Assembly: GCA_003116975.1 (NCBI GenBank)
Contig: BGKB01000008.1
Coordinates: forward strand, 496,001 to 560,000
Origin: Aurantiochytrium sp. KH105
Lineage: Eukaryota > Sar > Bigyra > Thraustochytrida > Thraustochytriidae
DNA length: 64,000 bases
Reading direction: 5' to 3'
In this document: positions 39,568-49,134 of the stretch, one piece after another
How the letters are laid out: every line of letters begins with the position of its first letter
Position numbering within the stretch: the stretch's first letter is position 1
Notes under the pieces: generated by a model
The model's input: only the letters and a program-made list of their open reading frames with translations
The model's database searches: none
What the model was told of the DNA's origin: nothing
Program-made: the position numbers and the translations under genes

Positions 39568-41125
39568 GCCCCTTTTTTCCTACACTTTGCCAATCAATCA
39601 CCAGGCCAGCTCCGTTATCCTTCTATCTATAATCATCCCTTTCTATCTTCTTTCCCCGAATGGCTCAGGCTACGTCTATTCGTTTCTTTCAACTATTCGA
39701 GCCCGGCCGAAAGTGGACTCGGACTCGAACCGTTCGTTTTTTGTTTTGTTTTTGTTTTTCCGTTCCTGTTCTTCCTTACTCAATCATCCCTCATGGCCCC
39801 CGCCCACCACTACGCCCCCCATGTTCCCTTCCCCACAGATCGCTCCTCAAGAGCGCAGCCTACCCCCTTTCCCTCCGCCCCCCTCGGTTCACATCGAGCC
39901 ACCGTGCGGGCAGGGCGCGAGTTCCGCCGTCGACCGCCGGCGGTCCATCGCGGGGTCCATCTGCGTTCCCTGGCCCCCGCACGCACCGCGACTCTGCCGC
40001 CGGCGCCAGCCTCGCCTCCTCCCATCCACCTGGATCCAGGCCAGCACGCCGAGCAGGCCCGCCGCTGGGCCTGGCGGGCGCGCCGCGACAGCGCCTCTCT
40101 GGTCTCGTCCCGTCCCGCCCCGCCTCGCGCGCCGCAGCCAAAGCCCTGCGTTACGGGTGACTAACCACCTCTCCGCTCCAGCTGCCGCTGGCTGGCCGGC
40201 CGGTCCCAGCTCGCCCGCCTCCCGTTGCACCCTGCTGCAGCTCGCCCGCCCGCCTGCCCGCCGCCCCGGCTCCGACCGCAGCCGCGGCAGCGCCTCCGCG
40301 CGGTCGTCCTGCCGCGCCGAGCCGCCTCGCGTCTTCGTCCATCCGCATCCGCATCGCATCCGCATCATCATCATCATCGTCGTGGCCAGCGCGCGCGAGC
40401 CGAGCGGCCGCGAGCAGAGAACGGAAAGGAAAGAAAGAAAGAACTTCTTGAACATCGTCTTGAACGCAGAACTTGAAACATAAGCAGAGCGCGTCGCGAA
40501 GGCCCGATCTGAGCAGCGGCAGCTGGTCTGGAGCGGGAAACGCGGCGCGCGAGGCGACGCAGGCGCGGCAGACGCGCTTCGCCTCGCCTCGCCTCGCCCC
40601 GCCTCGCTTTCGACCGGGGACGCGCGAGCGGGCTGGCCGAGCCCGGGCGCGGCGCGGCGCCTGTCCTCGCTCCCCCCCGCGGGCGGCGAGCGGGAGCGCG
40701 ACGCGCGCAGGAGAGATTAGATTCGTTGCGGCGGGCCGACGGAATCGACGCGCGCGGCGCGAGAGATTGATTAGATTGACGGCCTGCCCGGCGCAGCGGA
40801 GCGCCGGCGATCGCAGCCGCGCCGCGCCGCGGGGCGAGGGCGGAGACCCGCGCGAGGCGGCGAGGCAGGAGCCTTCTCGCGGCGGCGAGGCAGCCGCGAG
40901 GCGGCCGCGAGGCGGGTGGAGGGGAGCGCGGAGAGCGGAAGAGCGGGCGCGCGAGCGGGAAGAAGGGAGAAGAGACACGCGCCCCCGGGAGCGAGCGCCT
41001 TCGCCTTCGCGAGCTTGCGCATGTCCGCCGCGCAGAGAGGCGCGCCGGCCGCGGCGTGCAGAGGCCGCAGACGGCCAAGGCGCGAGGGCGCCGTCGAGGA
41101 GGAGGAGGAGGAGGAGGAGGAGAAG
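39568..41125. promoter_or_regulatory. GC-rich region upstream of the PHO80-like cyclin
   Basis: About 1.5 kb with no supported gene. Long open frames on both strands here reflect extreme GC content. It contains CATCATCATC and GCCTC-type repeats and, just before 41126, a (GAG)n tract (41099-41123) that would encode poly-Glu if an upstream ATG at 41021 were used. Confidence 0.55.
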
Positions 41126-42478
41126 ATGAGCCAGGCGAGCCGGCAGCAGGAGCAGGGGCTGGAGCAGCTCGGGCGGAAGCAGCACCTCCGCACACAGCGC
41201 GGCGGCCTCCTCCTCCGGGAAAAACGGCAGCTCCCGCAAAAGCAGCTGCATCAGCAGACGCAGCTGCTGCTGGGGGGCGGCAGGAGCTTGCGGAGGTCGG
41301 CGACGGCGACGAGCCTGCGCAGACGCTCGAGTCTGGTCGAGGTGTTTGCCGAGCCAGACCCGGAAGCAGGGGTGAAGAACGAGGGCCTGGCGCCGCATCA
41401 TCGACGCGACGTCGGCACCAAATCGTCGCAGCTGCGAGCGCCCTTCTCGTCGTGCGCCAGGAAGACCGGCAGCAAAACACAAGACAGCGAAGACGGAGAG
41501 GAAGAAACCGAGGACAAGGAGGACGACGAGGGAGACGAAGAAGAAAACGACGACTTCGAAGACGATGATGCGCGGTCGGCGGCCTCGTCGAACTTCTACT
41601 CCATTTCTGGCGAAGAATCAGCAGACTCAATAGCAGAGCTCTGGAGCCCGCTCGCCGTTCGCTACCATCGTCTCTCGAGTGACAACCTCGGCCTTGTAGT
41701 CTCCATCGCGCAGGGCGGTCTTCAGAGGATACGCAGGGAGGCGCAGTCCGCGCAAGTCTCCCTCCGCGACGTTGTCGATCTCTTCGGAAAGTCCATCGCC
41801 AACATGGCACGCATCGCCGACGGCCAAGTAAGACCGCCAAACGCAATCACAAGCTTTGACGGCGTCTCGGTCCCTTCCATCACAATGCCAGACTACATCT
41901 GGCGCATCGTGCAGTCCCTCAACGCCCAAGCTGACCCGGCGCATTTTGCCTCGGACGGCTCGGAGCTCTCAGAGCTTGCTCGGTGCACCTCGCCACGCCG
42001 ACGCGCCAGTACGGACAGTCTCGACGTGTACCCAAGTCCCGGCGAGACTGCCCTCGAGGGCGAGCATAGTGCCATGGGTCGAGGTCTCCGCTGTCTGTTG
42101 CTGGCCTTGGTTTACATTGATCGTGCGTACACGCGTCACCCCGATGCCTTTTGCATCAGGAGCGTGTCCATGCACCGCATCGTCCTCACGGCCATGTATC
42201 TTGCCGCCAAGTTCACGGACGATACGCTACCACATTCGCACTGGACATTTGCAAGACTTGGCGGGATTTCCTGCAGCGAGCTACGTTCGCTCGAGGTTTG
42301 CTTCTGCCATCTCGTCGACTATCGTCTCTATGTGACCGAGGCCGAGTTTCAGGCACTCTGCATGGAGCAGCTCCGCTGCGCCGTGCGCAACGCTCGAGAG
42401 CTTCGTCAAGCGCGCCAGGCGGCAAACAATCGCCCCTCGCTTCGTCGCAACTCCCGCAGCGCTGCAACGATGGCATGA
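41126..42478 (+). CDS. PHO80/cyclin-P-like cyclin
   Basis: From ATG 41126 (MSQASRQQEQ, A at -3) the protein has 450 residues. A PHO80-type cyclin box covers about residues 240-400: FDGVSVPSITMPDYIWRIV, LALVYIDRAYTRHPDAFCIR, SMHRIVLTAMYLAAKFTDDT, GGISCSELRSLEVCFCHLVD and YRLYVTEAEF are classic for this family. The N-terminal 200 residues are Gln/Arg-rich then acidic (EDGEEETEDKEDDEGDEEEN), as in fungal Pcl proteins. Such cyclins partner Pho85-like CDKs in nutrient signalling or polarity. The frame stays open upstream; ATG 41021 would add 35 residues including poly-Glu, and conserved sequence does not decide between them. Confidence 0.92.
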   Translation: MSQASRQQEQGLEQLGRKQHLRTQRGGLLLREKRQLPQKQLHQQTQLLLGGGRSLRRSATATSLRRRSSLVEVFAEPDPEAGVKNEGLAPHHRRDVGTKSSQLRAPFSSCARKTGSKTQDSEDGEEETEDKEDDEGDEEENDDFEDDDARSAASSNFYSISGEESADSIAELWSPLAVRYHRLSSDNLGLVVSIAQGGLQRIRREAQSAQVSLRDVVDLFGKSIANMARIADGQVRPPNAITSFDGVSVPSITMPDYIWRIVQSLNAQADPAHFASDGSELSELARCTSPRRRASTDSLDVYPSPGETALEGEHSAMGRGLRCLLLALVYIDRAYTRHPDAFCIRSVSMHRIVLTAMYLAAKFTDDTLPHSHWTFARLGGISCSELRSLEVCFCHLVDYRLYVTEAEFQALCMEQLRCAVRNARELRQARQAANNRPSLRRNSRSAATMA

Positions 42479-42845
42479 TGATTGTTGTTGATCACCATGC
42501 AAGGTGGCTTTCAAGAAACCAAAAAAACAAAATTGCAACACGGGCTCAACTCCTTTTCGTTGATGCTCGTCTCGGAATCTTATGTATGCTACATGAAATA
42601 TCTTTTTCTTGTCTTTGATGACATAAACTTGAGTGAGTCGTGCCTGAAATATTCAAAGTTGAGCATCTCGGAAAATATTAAGAACGCGACCCAGATGGTA
42701 GACCAAGAAATGAAACGCCGAGGTCGTGGCGCTCACCGTACGTACGTACGTACGTACGTACAAAGGAACGTTCGTTCATCTTCAACCCGATTGGAAATGG
42801 AAACATCTTCTTCTCCCTTCTTGACGGACTTTCAGCAGCTTTCGT
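42479..42845. other. Intergenic, convergent 3' regions
   Basis: AT-rich spacer between the stops of the cyclin (+) and the Sel1 gene (-). It includes a perfect (ACGT)n run at 42737-42761, which is self-complementary and could form a hairpin. No gene is seen. Confidence 0.6.
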
Positions 42846-45800
42846 TCACGCCGTTCGCTGGCCAAAAAAGGTATCGGAGAGCTCCACGAAACGCTGAATC
42901 CATCGTTCGAGTCCAGGGTAACGTTCCCTGGCCCAGACGCGCCAGCGAGCCATTCGAAGTGCTACAATGGCCCCGTCCGCTTCACTGCTTTGTTTCTCCA
43001 ATGCAGAAAAGAAAGCTTCGGCGCGGTCCAGATGCTTTGACGCGCGCGCTGTGTCGCCCAGCTCGAGAGCCTCCATGGCGAGGTTGTAGCTCGCTTGAGC
43101 CCGATACGTCGGCTGCAAGGTCCAGTCCCCAATCGTAGATGCCGCAGCCCAGGCACGTCGCGCGCCTTCAAGGTCGCCCTCCGCGTGCCTCAGATCGGCA
43201 TACAATAAAGTCTGCAGTGGGGGCATGGGTCGATCCACGCGAGCAAAGAGTGCACCATGCGGAACGCGCGGTAGCCTCTTCAAAGGCGCTGACAGTAACC
43301 AAAGGGCATTCTCTGCGCCGCGTGAATAACCAATAAGGCCCCCAAGCAAGTAATGAAAGAGACTATTCTCGTAGTCGCCGTTCAAATACGCATCAAAGCC
43401 CTGGCGCAGGCGTCGGCCCCAAGAACCTCGCAACGCCGACTTACGCAGATAGTGCGATGCATCCTCGCACGAAGACGACGTCAGCGAAGAGACTGCAAGC
43501 AGCTGGCCCAAGGCGTGCGCCGCAGGTACGCTCTCGAAATTGTCAGCAGCCATCCGAAGATACCTGCTGGCCTTTTCCACATTACGGAGCGTGGGCTCGT
43601 GCAGGTAAATGTGTGCTGCATTGTAAAGCGAGTCACCATCTCGCAGGTTGCGCTCAAAGAATTCAAGCGCCTTGCTGGCATTCTTGGCGATATCCCCGTG
43701 CCCAAAAAAGTAAATGTAACCGAGGCCATTCAAGGCCGCGAGCTGGTCATCGTCTGCTGCCGCGCGAGTGTACCGCTCAATGGCCGCAGTCAGGTTCTTT
43801 TCTTGAACGCCTTCGCCCTTGAGAAGCATGTTCCCGCAGGCTGTCATGGCCCCGGCGTGACCAGCATCTGCGGCGCGCTCAAAGTAGCGAAATGCACGCT
43901 CGTGGTCGCGCCCGAGGCCTCTAGAACCCCAATAATACCAGTTGCCGACAGCGACCATGGCGTCTGTGTCGCCCACCTCGGCTTGCCCGATAAAGTACTG
44001 TATATTGAGATCATCCTCGCCCTTTTCGCCCGCGTCCTCGACGTAATCGTGCAAAACTTGCGTTTCAACCAAGGGTTGCTGGCCTCGCGTCGTGTGCTCC
44101 GCCAAAGATCGTGCCGAGGCATCGCTGTAGTATGCGAGCGCGGCGCGGCAGTGCCTCGCGCGTCGCCATTTGTCTGCCAAGGCTAGCTTGGCCTCCACGG
44201 ATCCGCTCTCGACGACGGCGCGACGCATCGCCTGCGCTGGCGTCTCTTTTCCTTGCGATAGCAATACTTGATCGGATGGAAAGAAACGCTGCAGCCATGG
44301 CCGCGCTGCCCACACAAACGCAGCTTCTTCATGGCCATGGGCAGCGGCTTGTGCAAGCATGGTGGCGTCCACGTGAGGAGCACTCTCCATGGCGCGATGA
44401 AAGACCTCTGCAGGATTCTCCTCGGAAGCTTCATCGGCAATCGGGTCTGTCAGGGCTTGGTCCAAATCGTCCTCGTCTGCTTCCTCGTCGGCGTCATTCT
44501 TTGCTTGGCAGCTTTCCCCCTCGTCCTTTGACGTCAGCGCTTGCTTTGCTTGCTTTTGGTCCTTTGGCTGGAAAAAGTTCGTGAGCGATGCGGTATCGGG
44601 AACAAAGCTTGCGTCCATATCGTCGAGCACCTCTGTATGTTCGAGCGCGCGGTCAAAGACCTGCAGGTGGCGGACAAGACCATGCAAGCTCGAGCCCCAG
44701 GCATCGTTGGCAAAGTAGAGTTCTCCTGGCCCAGAAAGAACCGAGGCTACCGGCTCGTCGAGACGAAGAACACGATCACCATTTTGGTAGACGGAAATAG
44801 TAAAACGGCCCGTGCTGGTATCATTCCGGACAATCATGGCCACGTGCACCCATTGACCAAGGGGAAGCAAGGTCTCTGCATCGTGACCATAATCAGCACG
44901 CTCTCTCGTGCTCACACGAAGCGCAAGCCTGCTCGATCCGGGCAAGAGCCACAACGACGGCGTACGAAGACCCGATTCGTGTCCCTGTCCCATGCCATGA
45001 TACAAGATTGCACGCAGGCTCTCCGTCGATTGACGCGGATCCGCGGCAAGCCAAAAGGATAGAGACCAGCTCGACTGAACAAAGTCATCACTCCAGTGCA
45101 ACAAAGGCGTCCTGCCACTAAGTCGTGGAAGCTTGAGCGTGCTTGCGTGAAGCGCGAGCACTTCTTCGAGAACGAGAACAGGCGGACTTGGTATGACCCC
45201 GGCGTCCTGTGCAACTCCAGGACGCTGAAAGAGAATATCCAGACCACCAGCGCGGGAGGCATCCGGATCATTGCAGTCCATAAACGTGTATGTTACCGTT
45301 TGCGCAACAGGTTCTTCAGGACTGCTCACAAGGACATCGAATCGAACGCGAGACGCAAAACCGATGCGAATGCGGTGCGTACCACGAAAGACGATGGTCT
45401 CGTCAGCTCGTCCTTTGCGAAGTTCCATACGTTGTAACGCGGTGATTGGTGTCCTCGGGCGCGGATAACGTCGCACCTCGACGAAGAAATGTTCGTCGTT
45501 GAGGTCGTTCGTATCCTTGTCATCGGGTTCGAGACATTCGACGGAAAGTTGTCGCGGCGAGATCCATTCGCCGCGAAGCTTGGCCCCAAGCGATCGCGAA
45601 AATGAGAGGACTTTTAGGATCTCGTCACGTGTCGCGACGGGCGGACGGTTTGTGTCGCGGTCAAAGTCAAAGATGTAGATTCCAGATTCTGGCATGCGGG
45701 CCGCCACAAGTTGCGGCCAGAGTTCACCGTGAGCACCCGCAGTTTCGAGCGAGGCGTCCCACGCATCGAGGGATTCGTACCCAATGGCTGGAATCGGTGC

Positions 45801-46259
45801 CTCGAAAGCTTCGAGTTTGTCGGCCAAGAGGCGGCGCTGTTCCTCCCACGGGACGATACTCGCATCTTGCGGCTCGCGCGTTTCCGGTTCAAGGTCATCA
45901 TCGAGTAGCACGCGACGCATAATCTCTCCCGTGTCTGCATCTACAATGGCGAGTCCCCAGAGCGCATGCACGCCGGCGATGCGCGGGAGCGGGACGCGTA
46001 CATGGATCTGGACCTCGTCCAAAACACAGCACGCCCCAGGGTCCTCGCATCCCCGAACCTCGATGCTCCCGAGCTCTTTCGAGCCTTTGCTCGCAGAGGG
46101 CAAGAGCGCCACCGCCGCGAAGACCACCGCCATTGCCATCGCCGCCACTGCGCCAAAGGTCCTCGTCCCGCGGCTTCCTCGCGTCAAGGGGCGCGGTCGT
46201 CGCCTCGCCGTCCTCGCCGCCGCCGTTGGCGTCCCACGCGCGCCATGGGGGCCGCGCAT
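42846..46259 (-). CDS. Secretory-pathway LamG plus Sel1-repeat protein
   Basis: From ATG 46259 the product has 1137 residues. A hydrophobic stretch after a basic N-terminus (about 36-55, FGAVAAMAMAVVFAAVALLP) is a signal peptide or signal anchor. A concanavalin-like/laminin-G-type domain follows at about 387-535 (SWSLSFWLAADPR, LGQWVHVAMIVRND, GSSLHGLVRHLQVFDRAL), then an acidic linker and Sel1-like repeats at about 750-950 (AMVAVGNWYYWGSRGL, ERAFRYFERAADAGHAGAM, AALNGLGYIYFFGHG, ASRYLRMAADN). Sel1 repeats with a luminal location recall SEL1L/Hrd3 of ER-associated degradation, but the C-terminal membrane anchor is absent and LamG is not part of Hrd3. A luminal adaptor or glycan-binding scaffold is inferred. 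The frame continues upstream antisense to the neighbouring gene; that part is not coding. Confidence 0.88.
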   Translation of the reverse strand: MRGPHGARGTPTAAARTARRRPRPLTRGSRGTRTFGAVAAMAMAVVFAAVALLPSASKGSKELGSIEVRGCEDPGACCVLDEVQIHVRVPLPRIAGVHALWGLAIVDADTGEIMRRVLLDDDLEPETREPQDASIVPWEEQRRLLADKLEAFEAPIPAIGYESLDAWDASLETAGAHGELWPQLVAARMPESGIYIFDFDRDTNRPPVATRDEILKVLSFSRSLGAKLRGEWISPRQLSVECLEPDDKDTNDLNDEHFFVEVRRYPRPRTPITALQRMELRKGRADETIVFRGTHRIRIGFASRVRFDVLVSSPEEPVAQTVTYTFMDCNDPDASRAGGLDILFQRPGVAQDAGVIPSPPVLVLEEVLALHASTLKLPRLSGRTPLLHWSDDFVQSSWSLSFWLAADPRQSTESLRAILYHGMGQGHESGLRTPSLWLLPGSSRLALRVSTRERADYGHDAETLLPLGQWVHVAMIVRNDTSTGRFTISVYQNGDRVLRLDEPVASVLSGPGELYFANDAWGSSLHGLVRHLQVFDRALEHTEVLDDMDASFVPDTASLTNFFQPKDQKQAKQALTSKDEGESCQAKNDADEEADEDDLDQALTDPIADEASEENPAEVFHRAMESAPHVDATMLAQAAAHGHEEAAFVWAARPWLQRFFPSDQVLLSQGKETPAQAMRRAVVESGSVEAKLALADKWRRARHCRAALAYYSDASARSLAEHTTRGQQPLVETQVLHDYVEDAGEKGEDDLNIQYFIGQAEVGDTDAMVAVGNWYYWGSRGLGRDHERAFRYFERAADAGHAGAMTACGNMLLKGEGVQEKNLTAAIERYTRAAADDDQLAALNGLGYIYFFGHGDIAKNASKALEFFERNLRDGDSLYNAAHIYLHEPTLRNVEKASRYLRMAADNFESVPAAHALGQLLAVSSLTSSSCEDASHYLRKSALRGSWGRRLRQGFDAYLNGDYENSLFHYLLGGLIGYSRGAENALWLLSAPLKRLPRVPHGALFARVDRPMPPLQTLLYADLRHAEGDLEGARRAWAAASTIGDWTLQPTYRAQASYNLAMEALELGDTARASKHLDRAEAFFSALEKQSSEADGAIVALRMARWRVWARERYPGLERWIQRFVELSDTFFGQRTA

Positions 46260-46484
46260 GGTCGCGCCGACTCCGACAGCGGCGCGGGGCGCGGGGCCGG
46301 CGCGCGGGAGGCGTCGGCGCTGGCGGCCGCGCTCGCGCGACCCTGCGCGCGGAGGGAGCGTGTCGTGGCGGGGGCGCGGCGCCCTCGGCTCAGATGGATG
46401 GAGCATGCGGTTTTGAACGATCGGTTTTGAATCTGCACGAATCATCGCGCAGCCAGATCGCGAACGGGTGCGGCGGGCGCGAGC
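46260..46484. promoter_or_regulatory. Compact bidirectional promoter
   Basis: Only 225 bp separate the start codons of the LamG-Sel1 gene (-) and the DUF2419-like gene (+), so both promoters and both 5' UTRs must fit here or overlap. GC-rich with no TATA-like word. Confidence 0.7.
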
Positions 46485-47606
46485 ATGGCGGGCGCGAGCA
46501 TGGCGGGCGAGACGGCGACGACGCGCGTGGCGGCGGCGGTGGCGGCGGCGGTGGCGGCTGAGAATGACGGCTCGTCGCCTCTGGTGGTGCGCGGACACCA
46601 GCTGCCGCTGCAGTTTGATGGCATCGAGGATGAGGTGAACTTTTTGGGGGTACTCTCGGCGCTTGACTTTGGCAGCGGGTTCGCGCGTGAGCTGGAGCAG
46701 GCGGGCCAGGAGGGAGCGCCGCAGCGGCCTTTTGAAGAGGTTGTGCTCTTTGGCGTCATGCACATGTACATTTCCGGTGCAGCAATTGATGCAGATGGCC
46801 TGCGTGCCGTGAGCGCCTTTGGCATCGAGCAACACTTTGGCATCTCCAGTACCGTGGAAGAGGAGGCGCTCGGCGGCGCCATTCGCGCGAGCGTGCCGGG
46901 GCCGCTCAAGCCGCTTGTCGACCTCATGGTCAAGACACTCAACTCGCTCGGTGCCAAGCTCGTGGATCTCGGCAGCAAGTCGCTCGGCCACTTTCTCGTG
47001 GAAAAGTGCAGAGAGGAGGGTCCCGATCTCGATGCCGCTGCCGCTGTGCAACTGCTCGCAAACACCTTTGGCAGCGTCTTTGAAGATTGCATTCCTGCTC
47101 AAGTGGCGGCCGACGAAGGCGCCGAAGGATCGCTCTTGCTGGGACGCAAGGCGGTTCGCTTTCTGGAGCGCGTCGATGATCGTTTTTTCGAAGAGACAGC
47201 CCCGGGAGAACAGGCCGAAAGTCTGCGCTATCTCCTCAAGGATATCGCAGCCAAGCTGCCGGTCAAGGTCGATGCTGGGCTTATCAGTGGCATGCATGCG
47301 CTTGGGCTTGTTTTTGCCACGGACGAAACGGAAGACCCACTCGAGGGCACCGTCGTGCTTGATATGAGCAGTCCGGAGGATGCAGCACGTGAACAGCGCA
47401 TGCGCGCGCAGGCTTGGATGCATGCCAAGGCTTTGCTTGCAGAGCCAAGTCTTGGTGAAAAGCGCATTACCGCTCGGCAGCTCGATGCGTTTTTGCGTCG
47501 TTCCGCAGACGGCCACGCAGATGGCGAATCTGAAACAGAGGAAAAGGAGGGCAAGACCGAGGCTAGCAAGCTCGAGCTTGTCGTGCGGGGCACGAACCAC
47601 TATTAG
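46485..47606 (+). CDS. DUF2419/queuosine-salvage-like protein, divergent
   Basis: The 373-residue product shows an order of motifs resembling the DUF2419 family (queuosine 5'-phosphate N-glycosylase QNG1 and its paralogues): DEVNFLGVLSALDFGSGF for the family's DExxVNWxFxxDxLNFxFW, TLNSLGAKLVDLGSKSLGHF for the LNETGKILLEKxGxxFxN helix, AVQLLANTFGSVFED, an LPVKVDAGLISGMHALGLV segment where the family has an ADYRLPQ motif, and a C-terminal NHY ending. The key ADYR-type residues are not conserved, so it is more likely a paralogue with altered function than true QNG1. The N-terminus has an Ala/Val/Thr-rich stretch from GCG repeats. Alternative Met at 46500. Similarity was judged by eye from memory. 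Confidence 0.5.
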   Translation: MAGASMAGETATTRVAAAVAAAVAAENDGSSPLVVRGHQLPLQFDGIEDEVNFLGVLSALDFGSGFARELEQAGQEGAPQRPFEEVVLFGVMHMYISGAAIDADGLRAVSAFGIEQHFGISSTVEEEALGGAIRASVPGPLKPLVDLMVKTLNSLGAKLVDLGSKSLGHFLVEKCREEGPDLDAAAAVQLLANTFGSVFEDCIPAQVAADEGAEGSLLLGRKAVRFLERVDDRFFEETAPGEQAESLRYLLKDIAAKLPVKVDAGLISGMHALGLVFATDETEDPLEGTVVLDMSSPEDAAREQRMRAQAWMHAKALLAEPSLGEKRITARQLDAFLRRSADGHADGESETEEKEGKTEASKLELVVRGTNHY

Positions 47607-48087
47607 GTTAGAAATCGTATCACAAGCATCACGAGAGAATCTTTGATGGGACCTGGATTGACCGCAATTCCATTCTTTCCTTCGCACGTGTTTGGATCAT
47701 TATCATAGTTGTCGTCGTCGTCATCAAGGTAAAAGTCATAATTGGAGATTGTCGAAGTCGAATTCAGAGTCAAGCTCGTCACAATCGGCTTGAAGATCCA
47801 TGAAACGAGCGTCGCGAAGAAAACCTTCTCCATCTTGAAGGTGCGCATCCCCAAAGCCTGCATCGTGCTTTGACGAGGCATCTTCCGAGATATCCCATAT
47901 CTGATGATAAGGAAGAAAATTCTCTGCAGGCGGCGCTGACAATTTGGGCAGGACGCTGAGACGCTAATTTCACATGCACCATGTTATTTTGCGTCGCATG
48001 ACGGCGACAGAGAGTGGAAGTATCCTTTTTTCCCAAAGTAAAATTGAGTGTGCAAATACATGTATTGTGAACAAATTTAGAATCCTA
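47607..48087. other. Intergenic with an unexplained acidic open frame
   Basis: Between the convergent stops of the DUF2419-like gene (+) and the first MDR gene (-). On the minus strand a frame at 47736-47942 reads as plausible acidic protein C-terminus (contains PYHQIWDISEDASS and ends DELDSEFDFDNLQL) but has no ATG; an AG dinucleotide just upstream (AAATTAG) could be a splice acceptor. No matching upstream exon was found. Otherwise no feature. Confidence 0.4.
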
Positions 48088-49134
48088 CTACTTGGCCGCG
48101 TCTGCTTCCAAAATTTCGATAACAATCTTCCCCTTGGCGCGGTGCTGCTCGAGTCGGATAGCTGCGTCTTTGACACTCTTCTCGGTGAAAGGAAACGGTC
48201 CACTTGGGTCAAGCACCGGAGTGAATTTGCCAGCTTCGACGGCGGCCATTACGGTCTCGAGCGCCTCACTCGAAACGTCAATGTCAATCGTTGAGAGAGT
48301 AGGAGCATTTCGTCGCATCTTTTGCCGCGCAATGCGACCCATGACACCAAGAGCCAGAGCGGCAGTCTCGAAAAAGCTGCCTGCACTACTATGAAGGCCC
48401 GCAGGATTGACGGTGACGAAACGTCCACGCTGGTTCTTGCGAAAAACTTGGCAGCAGTTGGTCATGGCCGCATCGTCGCCAATGCAGTCGATGACCACAT
48501 CCAGGTCCGTGAGAACCTCCCACCAGTTCTCCTTGGTGTAGTCTACAACGTGATCGGCGCCTAGCTCGCTCACAAAGTCAGCATTCCGCGACGTGGTTGC
48601 CACAAAGGAGGCGCCGGCGCTCTTGGCGAGCTGGAGCGCAATCGTGCCAATGCCGCCAGATCCCCCAAGAACCAAGACACGTTCTCCTTGTTGAATCTTT
48701 GCTTTCTCAAACGCCGCCATTGCCGTCATGCCTGCCGTGGGGAGCGCGGCTGCTTCGACGGCCGAAAGACGCTTGGGTTTGAGGACTGCGCGCGCCGGAT
48801 CGACAAGTGCGAGCTCGGCCAAGCCTTGTTGAGAGTCGAACTCGACCTCGGCGACGATCTCGTCGCCGACCTTGAAGTTTCCGGCGCACTTGGGGCCGAC
48901 CTCCTCGACGACGCCGCAAATGTCCCCCGCTAGGACGTACGGAAATTTCTGTTTGGCCAGGAGCATTCTGGCCCGGCCGGAAAAGACAAAGGCGTCTCCC
49001 GCGTTGAGTGCGCCCGCGCGCACGCGCACCAGCATCTTGTCTTGCTCGCAAGCGGGCGCAGCAAAGTCTGAGACCATGGCGACCACATTCTCTGCCTTGC
49101 CATAGGCCTTGACTACTGCCGCTCTCATCATCAT
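48088..49134 (-). CDS. MDR-family quinone-oxidoreductase-like enzyme, copy 1
   Basis: The 348-residue medium-chain dehydrogenase/reductase has a GroES-like N-terminal half (LNAGDAFVFSGRARM, YVLAGDICGVVEEVG) and a nucleotide-binding Rossmann half (VLVLGGSGGIGTIALQLAKS at about 149-168, then GADHVVDY). The cysteines that bind the structural zinc in alcohol dehydrogenases are absent, placing it with zinc-independent quinone oxidoreductases and RTN4IP1-like reductases that use NADPH. Three adjacent Met codons (49134, 49131, 49128) could start. No targeting peptide is evident. It lies directly downstream of, and parallel to, a related gene at 49844-50986; the two share the MRAAVV start and most motifs, so they are tandem paralogues. 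Confidence 0.93.
   Translation of the reverse strand: MMMRAAVVKAYGKAENVVAMVSDFAAPACEQDKMLVRVRAGALNAGDAFVFSGRARMLLAKQKFPYVLAGDICGVVEEVGPKCAGNFKVGDEIVAEVEFDSQQGLAELALVDPARAVLKPKRLSAVEAAALPTAGMTAMAAFEKAKIQQGERVLVLGGSGGIGTIALQLAKSAGASFVATTSRNADFVSELGADHVVDYTKENWWEVLTDLDVVIDCIGDDAAMTNCCQVFRKNQRGRFVTVNPAGLHSSAGSFFETAALALGVMGRIARQKMRRNAPTLSTIDIDVSSEALETVMAAVEAGKFTPVLDPSGPFPFTEKSVKDAAIRLEQHRAKGKIVIEILEADAAK

Noticed and set aside
40151-41846. Two minus-strand frames of 440-490 codons
   Set aside because: Arg/Ala/Pro-rich sequence in extreme GC DNA, partly antisense to the cyclin gene; no motifs.
46260-47687. N-terminal extension of the LamG-Sel1 protein by 476 residues
   Set aside because: That stretch is antisense to the plus-strand DUF2419-like gene; the hydrophobic signal sequence begins just after ATG 46259.
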